43,179 nt of DNA, taken from assembly GCF_005889725.1 (NCBI RefSeq), contig NZ_VCKX01000086.1, positions 1 through 43,179 on the forward strand. The letters run 5' to 3'. The position numbers and the translations under genes were made by a program. How positions within the stretch are numbered: the stretch's first letter is position 1; each line of letters starts with the position of its first letter. This document shows, piece after piece, positions 38,061 to 43,179 of this stretch. Below the pieces are notes generated by a model that saw nothing but the letters and a program-made list of their open reading frames with translations, was not told the origin of the DNA and made no database searches. The DNA comes from Nonomuraea zeae (GTDB taxonomy: Bacteria; Actinomycetota; Actinomycetes; Streptosporangiales; Streptosporangiaceae).

Positions 38061-38091
38061 GGCTCGGACGTACATGGTCGAGTTGCGCGGG

Positions 38092-38538
38092 TCAGCCGGC
38101 CAAGGGGACGTCCATGGGGAGTTGGGGCTGGGCAGGGACGCCGAGGAGGTCTTCGACCGTGCAGACGAACGTCTCTGCCTCGGCCAGGATCTCGTTGGCG
38201 TCGGCCGCGCTCACCCCGCGGACCATGCCCGCCTCCGCGGCGGCGCGCTTGGCGGCGCTCACGGCGAAGTAGGCGGCCCACTCGGTGAGGTGCGGCTCGG
38301 CCTCCGGCAGCAGCTCCCACGCGCTGCGCAGGCGACGCCTGCGGCCTTCCGCAGGCCGAGGCCGGGCGGCCAGCATCGCCGCCGCGGCTCGAAGGGCTGC
38401 CAGATGTGCTGCCACATATCGGGATGCCGGAGTGCGGGCGCTTGCCGCCTCCGCCAGGCAGGAACGTGAATCGGTCAAGTGTGCCCGAACCGCAGGGGAC
38501 AGCCGGGGCCCGGGTGTGTCTCTAGGCCTTGGTGCCAT
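38092..38538 (-). CDS. SAV_6107-type HEPN domain protein
   Basis: 148 residues, almost all helix. It matches the actinobacterial SAV_6107 family of HEPN proteins: SRYVAAHLAALRAAAAMLA, RSAWELLPEAEPHLTEWAAYFA, AAKRAAAEAG and AETFVCTVEDLLG. The R40-x4-H45 pair fits the R-x4-6-H motif that cuts RNA in many HEPN toxins, so ribonuclease activity is possible but not shown for this family. ATG 38538 is preceded by AAGGAGG at eight bases, better than the TTG 38598. In other actinobacteria I recall this family near dinB/mraZ, not bldD. Upstream on the same strand lies a strong promoter with two SOS boxes. Confidence 0.85.
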   Translation of the reverse strand: MAPRPRDTPGPRLSPAVRAHLTDSRSCLAEAASARTPASRYVAAHLAALRAAAAMLAARPRPAEGRRRRLRSAWELLPEAEPHLTEWAAYFAVSAAKRAAAEAGMVRGVSAADANEILAEAETFVCTVEDLLGVPAQPQLPMDVPLAG

Positions 38539-38650
38539 CTTGCGCGCCTCCTTGGAGTCGTGGGCGGCGGCCGGCGTCTCCACCGGTGGAGCCAACAATC
38601 GCAGACCCCACTGACATTTCCGCCGGGCTGGCCGGACGAGGAGCTTCCCC

Positions 38651-38800
38651 TCACCCCGTCCGGCCAGGGCACGCCCGCTCGTCTCCGCCGACGACGAGGA
38701 CGCACCCTTCGCCCGTGGAGCCTGGCCGCGGGGAACGCTTGGGGAAGCGAACGGCCCGCGACCAGGTCCGGTGACGCTGAGCCGCGAGCCCCATCGTCAC
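38651..38800 (-). CDS. Possible 49-residue ORF directly at the SOS promoter
   Basis: GTG 38800 lies one base after the predicted transcript start, so it would be translated as a leaderless message; ATG 38794 is two codons later. The product (MTMGLAAQRHRTWSRAVRFP, a basic middle, then EGCVLVVGGDERACPG) resembles nothing I know. It ends 112 bases before the HEPN start. The frame is short and may be chance, but its start position is notable. Confidence 0.25.
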   Translation of the reverse strand: MTMGLAAQRHRTWSRAVRFPKRSPRPGSTGEGCVLVVGGDERACPGRTG

Positions 38801-38804
38801 TAGG

Positions 38805-38820
38805 TCGAACATAATTTCGA
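38805..38820 (-). promoter_or_regulatory. LexA/SOS box 1, overlapping the -10
   Basis: TCGAACATAATTTCGA on the plus strand. It fits the actinobacterial SOS box TCGAAC-N4-GTTCGA with one change and covers the -10 of the promoter. Confidence 0.65.
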
Positions 38821-38836
38821 TCACGCTCGGTGTCAA
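38808..38836 (-). promoter_or_regulatory. Strong sigma70-type promoter at the HEPN locus
   Basis: Minus strand -35 TTGACA (38836-38831), 17-base spacer, -10 TATGTT (38813-38808), one of the best consensus promoters in the window. The predicted start is near 38801, leading toward the HEPN gene. Confidence 0.7.
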
Positions 38837-38844
38837 CCAGTTCC

Positions 38845-38860
38845 ACGAACACAGGTTCGA
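38845..38860 (-). promoter_or_regulatory. LexA/SOS box 2, upstream of the -35
   Basis: ACGAACACAGGTTCGA on the plus strand: CGAAC-N4-GTTCG is a perfect palindrome and only the first base departs from TCGAAC-N4-GTTCGA. Its centre is 40 bp from box 1. Confidence 0.7.
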
Positions 38861-39120
38861 TGACCATGAAGCGAAACGGCAGGGTGCGGGGAGAACGAGA
38901 CACGGATGACATCGTGTTCGGACCCAGGGTAAGCAGCAGATCCCGACACGGCGGGAGGGAGTCCGCGGGCGCGGGGCTGGGCCGGCTGGGGGCAGAGCCA
39001 GGCCGCGAGACGCGGAGCCAGGCCAGGAAGGAGGCAGAGCCGCGGCGCGGCGCGCCACCCCAGCATCACCTAGCGCGGTCCGGCGCGGGGCCGGCGAGGC
39101 GGGTGGCAGGGCAGGCGGAA
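38861..39120. other. Gap between the SOS promoter and the ferredoxin terminator
   Basis: No convincing gene on either strand. The plus strand after SOS box 2 begins ATGACCATGAAGCGAAACGG without a continued coding pattern; the rest is GC-rich, with short GGCGCGG/GCCAGG duplications. Confidence 0.6.
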
Positions 39121-39149
39121 GGCCGTCGCCGCGGTGTGCGGCGACGGCC
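39121..39149 (-). terminator. Terminator after the ferredoxin gene
   Basis: A perfect 12 bp stem, GGCCGTCGCCGC with GCGGCGACGGCC, 5-base loop, 42 bases past the ferredoxin stop. Symmetric, so it could also act on plus-strand transcripts. Confidence 0.75.
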
Positions 39150-39191
39150 GGGTGATCTCAGAGGGGCGTCAAGGCACCGGTACGGCGTTCG

Positions 39192-39383
39192 TCACGAAAC
39201 CGAGATGGCCCCCGACGGGCAGAGGGTCACAGCGCGCCGCACAGCGTCCTCCAGCTCCTCTGGCGCCACGTCCTGCAGGAGCACCACCGTGCCCTCTTCC
39301 TCACTCTGATCGAACACCTTCGGCACCGTCAGCGCGCACATGCCCGCCCCGATGCACACCGTTGTATCTGCCTTGATTTCCAT
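39192..39383 (-). CDS. Small 3Fe-4S type ferredoxin
   Basis: 63 residues. Cysteines in CIGAGMC and CPSGAI, with Ala in place of the extra Cys, give a [3Fe-4S] cluster of the kind that feeds electrons to actinobacterial P450s. VPKVFDQSEEEGTVVLL is typical of this class. It starts 6 bases after the P450 stop, so the two are co-transcribed and are presumably redox partners. The ferredoxin reductase must be elsewhere. Confidence 0.95.
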   Translation of the reverse strand: MEIKADTTVCIGAGMCALTVPKVFDQSEEEGTVVLLQDVAPEELEDAVRRAVTLCPSGAISVS

Positions 39384-39389
39384 GGTGAC

Positions 39390-40580
39390 CTACCAAGTGA
39401 CAGGGAGGCTGTGCACTCCATAGATGCTCATGTCCGAGCGCATCGGCACCTCCTCGGGTGTTACGGCCAAGCGTAGGCCAGGGAAGCGGCGCAGCAGCGC
39501 AGGGTAGCCGATGCGCATCTCCGCGCGGGCGAGCTGCTGGCCCAGGCACTGGTGGATGCCGTGGCCGAAGGTCAGATGTCCGCCGGCGGGCCTGGTGACG
39601 TCGAGCTCCTCCGCTCCGGGGAAGCGGGAGGCGTCGCGGTTGGCGGCGGGGAGGTGGATGGCGACCGTCTCGCCCGCCTTGATCAGGTTGCCCTCGATCT
39701 CGACGTCCTCATGCGCGGACCGCAGCGGCCCGAGGTGGATGATCGTGAGGTAGCGCAGCAGCTCTTCGACGCCGTTCTCCACCACCGACGGGTCGTCGCG
39801 CATGGCGGCGAGCTGGACGGGGTTCGTGAGCAGCGCGTACGTCCCGAGCCCCAGCATGTTGGCGGTCGTCTCGTGCCCGGCCACCAGCAGCAGGAACGCC
39901 ACCCCCGTGAGCTCCTCGTCGTTGAGCTCCCCGCTCTCGATGAGCCCGCTGATCAGGTCGTCGGCCGGCTCCTTGCGCTTGCGCTGGATCAGCCCGGCCA
40001 GGTACGCCGAGACCCGCCCCAGCGCCGCCATCGCGTCCTCGGCCTCGGTCTCCAGGTTGACCAGGACCTTCGTGTCCTCCTGGAACTGGGCGCGATCCTC
40101 GTACGGCACCCCGAGCAGCTCGCAGATCACCAGGGACGGGATCGGCAGCGCGAACATCTGGACGAGGTCCACGGGCCCGCCGGCGGCGGCCATGTCGTCG
40201 AGGCAGGCGTTCGTGATCTCCTCGATCCTGGGCTCGAGCAGCTTCATCCTGCGTACGGTGAACTGCCCGGTGAGCAGCCTGCGGAAGCGGGTGTGCTCGG
40301 GCGGGTCCGTACGCAGGAAGAACCCCGGCGGGACCCGGAAGTCCTCCTTGTTCCGCATCCGCAGCCTGGCCGGGATGGGCGAGTGCATCGTCTCCGGCCG
40401 GTTGCTGAAGTGCGGGCTGGCCAGTACGGCGCGGGCGGCCGAGTAGCCGGTCACCAGCCAGCCGAGGTGGCCGTCGGCGTACGTCATCCGATGCATCGCC
40501 GCCTGTTGTCGCAGCTGCGTGACTTCGTCGGGCGGATCGAGCGGGCGCTGGCGCGTCGTCGGGAACGTCAGGTCGGACAT
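39390..40580 (-). CDS. Cytochrome P450
   Basis: 396-residue soluble class I P450, CYP105-like in general appearance. I-helix LLLVAGHETTANMLG (oxygen activation Glu-Thr), K-helix EELLRYL (ExxR), and haem loop LTFGHGIHQCLGQQLAR with the iron ligand C345. FFLRTDPPEHTRFRRLLTGQFTVRRM is the usual C-helix region. ATG 40580 with AAAGGAG seven bases upstream. Its substrate cannot be read; no biosynthetic gene cluster lies nearby, which fits a xenobiotic or antibiotic-modifying role. A TetR gene reads in the opposite direction and likely controls it. Confidence 0.95.
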   Translation of the reverse strand: MSDLTFPTTRQRPLDPPDEVTQLRQQAAMHRMTYADGHLGWLVTGYSAARAVLASPHFSNRPETMHSPIPARLRMRNKEDFRVPPGFFLRTDPPEHTRFRRLLTGQFTVRRMKLLEPRIEEITNACLDDMAAAGGPVDLVQMFALPIPSLVICELLGVPYEDRAQFQEDTKVLVNLETEAEDAMAALGRVSAYLAGLIQRKRKEPADDLISGLIESGELNDEELTGVAFLLLVAGHETTANMLGLGTYALLTNPVQLAAMRDDPSVVENGVEELLRYLTIIHLGPLRSAHEDVEIEGNLIKAGETVAIHLPAANRDASRFPGAEELDVTRPAGGHLTFGHGIHQCLGQQLARAEMRIGYPALLRRFPGLRLAVTPEEVPMRSDMSIYGVHSLPVTW

Positions 40581-40617
40581 GCTGCGGCTCCTTTCCGAGC
40601 TCCTCTCCAGAAAACCT

Positions 40618-40639
40618 CATTGATTGCAAAATTTCAATG
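40618..40639. promoter_or_regulatory. Candidate TetR operator between P450 and TetR genes
   Basis: CATTGA-N10-TCAATG, perfect 6 bp arms, in an AT-rich island. It overlaps a P450 -35 candidate (minus strand TTGAAA, 17 bases, TTTTCT) and ends 24 bases before the TetR -10. Confidence 0.6.
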
Positions 40640-40663
40640 GATGAAAAACCTAACCTCGCGCAG

Positions 40664-40669
40664 TATAGT
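40664..40669 (+). promoter_or_regulatory. -10 box for a leaderless TetR message
   Basis: TATAGT lies exactly 12 to 7 bases before ATG 40676, so transcription would start at the A of the start codon. There is no Shine-Dalgarno sequence. The -35 is weak (TGAAAA, 16-base spacer). Confidence 0.6.
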
Positions 40670-40675
40670 TCCGGC

Positions 40676-41281
40676 ATGGTGGGACTGCGGGAGCGCAAGA
40701 AACAGCGCACACGCCGGGCGCTGATCGAGGGGGCGCTCCGGCTGTTCGACGAGAAGGGGTTCGAGGAGACCACACTCGCGGAGATCGCGGCCGAGGCCGA
40801 CGTGTCCACGCGGACGTTCTTCAGCTACTTCGCGAGCAAGGAGGACGTGGTCTTCTACGACGTGGACGAGCGGATGGAGCTGGTGCTCTCGCTGCTGGCC
40901 GGCAAAGAGCCCGGGATGTCGCCCGGCGACCTGCTGCTCAAGATCATCGACACCAGCCTGGAGCAGCTGGCCTCTCAGGAGGTGCTCACGTTCGAGAACA
41001 CGGAGCTGCGGGTGCGGCTGATCCTCACCGAGCCGACGTTGCAGGCACGGGCGCTGCAACGGCTGTTCGACAGCCAGCTGAGGCTGGCGCACGGGCTGCA
41101 CGAGGCGTACGCGGGCCGGCTGACCCTGACCGACTCGGCCGCGGCGGTGGGCGCGCTGGTCGGCGCGGTGAAGCTGGCGGTGATGGCCGGGATCGAGCAC
41201 GAGCACTCGCTCGACGAGCTCTGGAACACCGCCCGCCGCGCCGCCCAGGTCGCCCTGTCCGGCCTGCGCTCCCTCGGCTGA
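40676..41281 (+). CDS. TetR-family transcriptional regulator
   Basis: 201 residues. The N-terminal helix-turn-helix is clear: RERKKQRTRRALIEGALRLF, then TTLAEIAAEADVSTRTFFSYF and ASKEDVVFYD. The C-terminal ligand/dimer domain is variable and points to no ligand. I chose ATG 40676 (MVGLRERKK) because a TATAGT -10 lies just before it, making a leaderless transcript; ATG 40637 would add 13 residues. It is divergent from P450-ferredoxin with a 95-base gap holding a palindrome, the standard layout of a repressor with its own target. Confidence 0.95.
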   Translation: MVGLRERKKQRTRRALIEGALRLFDEKGFEETTLAEIAAEADVSTRTFFSYFASKEDVVFYDVDERMELVLSLLAGKEPGMSPGDLLLKIIDTSLEQLASQEVLTFENTELRVRLILTEPTLQARALQRLFDSQLRLAHGLHEAYAGRLTLTDSAAAVGALVGAVKLAVMAGIEHEHSLDELWNTARRAAQVALSGLRSLG

Positions 41282-41382
41282 CCACCCATCCGCCGCCCCT
41301 TCTTTCGGATCAAAGGGAATGGCAGGCCTTGCGCCCTTTTGAGAGGCTGTCCACTCAAGGGGCGCAGCGGAGAGGAGCGCGG

Positions 41383-41955
41383 ATGTCGGGGAGCGGTCGC
41401 GGGCGGCTGGTCAGCCTCGTCCTGCTGGTGCTGGGGCCGTTCCTGGTGGCGGCGTACGTGGCCGTCAACCGCGTGGCCATCCGGCTCGCGGCGGCGGCAC
41501 AGGTCAAGGGCCCCGAGTGGGAGGGCGGCCGGGTCGGCTCCGACGGGCTGACGTCGCTGGGCGTGGACACCTGGCGGGCGGTCTGGTGGAGCGCCGCTTT
41601 CATGGGCGTGGTGGCGGTGGCGTTCGTGGTCATCGGGGTGCTCCTGCGGCGGGGTGGTCGGGGCCGTACGCCGCTGCTGGTGCTCTCGGGCGTCCTCCTC
41701 GTCCCGTACGCCGGCGTGATCCTCTTCGCCTACTTCAACCCTGTGCGGTTGCTGAGCGGGCTCTACGACACCCCTGACTTCTCGGACGGGATCCCCTCCT
41801 GGCAGTGGGCCACCTTCCTCATCCTCCTCGCGGCGGGGGTGGCTCAGGCCATCGGCCTGGGCCTGTCGGCCGGCGAGGGCCGGCGCCGCTCGGCACCGGC
41901 CGCCGCCGGGGAGCGGGTGCGGGGAGAGGGCCAGGAGGCTCCTGAGGCTCGTTAG
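41383..41955 (+). CDS. Small unknown membrane protein
   Basis: 190 residues with four predicted transmembrane segments (VSLVLLVLGPFLVAAYVAV, AAFMGVVAVAFVVIGVLL, PLLVLSGVLLVPYAGVIL, WATFLILLAAGVAQAIGLGL). The basic, polar C terminus (GRRRSAPAAAGERVRGEG) should be cytoplasmic. I chose ATG 41383 with GAGAGGAG close upstream; an earlier start at 41329 would add an arginine-rich leader. No family recognised. Its stop overlaps the stop of the next gene on the other strand. Confidence 0.8.
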   Translation: MSGSGRGRLVSLVLLVLGPFLVAAYVAVNRVAIRLAAAAQVKGPEWEGGRVGSDGLTSLGVDTWRAVWWSAAFMGVVAVAFVVIGVLLRRGGRGRTPLLVLSGVLLVPYAGVILFAYFNPVRLLSGLYDTPDFSDGIPSWQWATFLILLAAGVAQAIGLGLSAGEGRRRSAPAAAGERVRGEGQEAPEAR

Positions 41956-43179
41956 GGGCAGTGCGCGCCGCGCCAGGTCGTCCAGCCCTGCCGGGCCCCG
42001 CCCTGTCCCGTCGCCGTCCAGCCGGGCGGTGGGAGCGCTCCGGGCGGTACGACGGCGGTGCAGACACCCTCCGGCGGCGGCCCGTCGTAGTGCTCGACCT
42101 CGGTCCACCACACGCGGTACGACAACGGCACCCACACGTTCCACTTCACCCGCCGGTCCACGGCCACCCGGCCGGGCGGCGGAGCAGGCAGCCAATCCTG
42201 CCCCGAGGCCGCCGGCACCGCCGTCGCCCCTGACGCGGCCGACGCGGCGGGCGCAGCGGGTGTGGCGGGTGCGAGGTGGGCGGCGAACGCGAGGTGCACC
42301 AGGCCGAGCACGCCCGCCACGAGGAGCCGGGCCCGGCCCGTGGCGAGGAGGGCGGCCCCGGCCAGGCAGGCCAGCATGGCCAGGGCGGACAGTGACGCGC
42401 CGGCCATGTCGAGGGAGTCGCGCGACCCGCTCAGGAAGATCATCTCGGGGAAGTCGAACGCGATGAAGGCGTAGCGCTCCAGCCGGTCCCCCGCGTACCA
42501 GGCCGCCACTCCCCCGGTCACCGCCAGCAGCCCGGCGGCGGCCAGCGTGTGCCGCACCACGGCCAGGCGGCCGCTCCTGACCAGCGCGACGAGCCCGGCC
42601 AGCGTCCAGGCCACCGCCACGCAGGCCAGGTAGCGGCCGTAGACGTAGTTGCCGACCCGGTGCTCGTCCGGGAGCGCGGCCGAGGAGGCGTACGCGATGC
42701 CCAGGGTCGTGATCAGCAGCGTGCCCGCCAGCACGCGGTGGGCGAGCGGCGCGGCCCGGCGTACCAGGGTGACCGCCGCTCCCACGAGCCCGACGCCGGC
42801 CAGCCCCCAGGTGCCGGCGATCAGGTACCAGAGCTGCCCCGCCGCGCCCGACAGCGCCCATGCCTGTCCTTCCAGGCTCGTGAGCCTGGACAGCAACAGG
42901 CCGGACAGGTCGCGCGCGCCGCCCGGGTAGAGCGCGGCGGCCAGCGCGTCGTTGAGCGCCCGGCCCGCCGCCGCCGTCACGCCCGCGCCCGCCACCGCCG
43001 CGAGCACCGCCCGTCGCGACACCCACCACGGCACCCGCTCACGCCCTCGCCCCAGCACCTGCCGCGACGCCCGCGCCGACAGCGTCGCCCCCGTCACGAG
43101 CAGGACCCAAACCGCCAGTACGACGGCCCCCCGTAGGTGCACCGCCATCGCGAACCCCGCCAGTGCCCCCGCCATCAGC
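41952..43179 (-). CDS. Polytopic membrane protein with soluble C terminus, N terminus cut by window edge
   Basis: At least 407 residues and open to the window end, so the true start may lie outside. It has about nine hydrophobic segments, then from about residue 300 a Pro/Ala-rich linker (PATPAAPAASAASGATAVPAASG) and a C-terminal part with VDRRVKWNVWVPLSYRVWWTEVEHYDG. It resembles actinobacterial membrane glycosyltransferase-like proteins in topology, but the catalytic acidic loop would be in the missing part, so this is only a suggestion. Convergent with the small membrane gene; the two stop codons overlap by three bases. Confidence 0.7.
   Translation of the reverse strand, partial: LMAGALAGFAMAVHLRGAVVLAVWVLLVTGATLSARASRQVLGRGRERVPWWVSRRAVLAAVAGAGVTAAAGRALNDALAAALYPGGARDLSGLLLSRLTSLEGQAWALSGAAGQLWYLIAGTWGLAGVGLVGAAVTLVRRAAPLAHRVLAGTLLITTLGIAYASSAALPDEHRVGNYVYGRYLACVAVAWTLAGLVALVRSGRLAVVRHTLAAAGLLAVTGGVAAWYAGDRLERYAFIAFDFPEMIFLSGSRDSLDMAGASLSALAMLACLAGAALLATGRARLLVAGVLGLVHLAFAAHLAPATPAAPAASAASGATAVPAASGQDWLPAPPPGRVAVDRRVKWNVWVPLSYRVWWTEVEHYDGPPPEGVCTAVVPPGALPPPGWTATGQGGARQGWTTWRGAHCP

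Overview
The window looks like one contig from a GC-rich, mycelial actinomycete. The gene order ribD/rpe/rsmB/fmt/priA/metK/coaBC/rpoZ/gmk/mihF/pyrF/pyrD/pyrK/carBA/pyrCBR/bldD is the conserved actinobacterial core block also known from Streptomyces. Actinobacterial marker genes are present: BldD, the actinobacterial integration host factor MihF, an SAV_6107-type HEPN protein, and a PriA without helicase motifs. I would guess Streptosporangiales, but the sequence alone does not fix the genus.

Layout. From 1 to 30.4 kb everything runs on the minus strand. Reading in the direction of transcription it contains: pyrR-pyrB-pyrC-carA-carB-pyrK-pyrD-pyrF (complete UMP synthesis through OMP decarboxylase except pyrE); mihF-gmk-rpoZ-coaBC; a small unknown gene and metK; priA, two paralogous unknown proteins, def, fmt, a coiled-coil protein and rsmB; a PAP2 membrane phosphatase and rpe; an MpaB/DUF2236 oxygenase; and finally an FMN riboswitch leading into ribD, which is cut by the window edge. 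From 30.7 to 37 kb the plus strand carries an arginine deiminase operon (arcA, ornithine carbamoyltransferase, carbamate kinase, APC permease, tandem UspA protein) and then bldD. It sits back to back with the pyrimidine operon, so both directions of carbamoyl-phosphate metabolism meet at one divergent promoter region. After bldD the conserved order breaks. A repeat-rich stretch is followed by a HEPN protein behind a promoter with two LexA-type SOS boxes, then a ferredoxin/cytochrome P450 pair with a divergent TetR regulator, and two membrane proteins that meet tail to tail.

Regulation visible in the sequence: an FMN riboswitch (ribD), a PyrR-type RNA loop covering the pyrR ribosome binding site, a BldD box on the -10/+1 of the bldD promoter, two SOS boxes, a TetR-like palindrome between P450 and TetR, and a palindrome at the MpaB promoter. 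Several intrinsic terminators are also clear.

The most unusual property is the number of unrelated minisatellite-like tandem arrays (9 to 43 bp units). They occur between genes, where the first unit can include the stop codon of the upstream gene or the start site of the next gene (rpe, rsmB, pyrD/pyrF). They also occur inside housekeeping genes as in-frame insertions (coaBC, priA, the coiled-coil gene). The pyrD-pyrF case reads like the duplicated and expanded relic of an overlapping stop/start junction. The best candidate for an undescribed functional system is the SOS-boxed HEPN locus at 38.1-38.9 kb.
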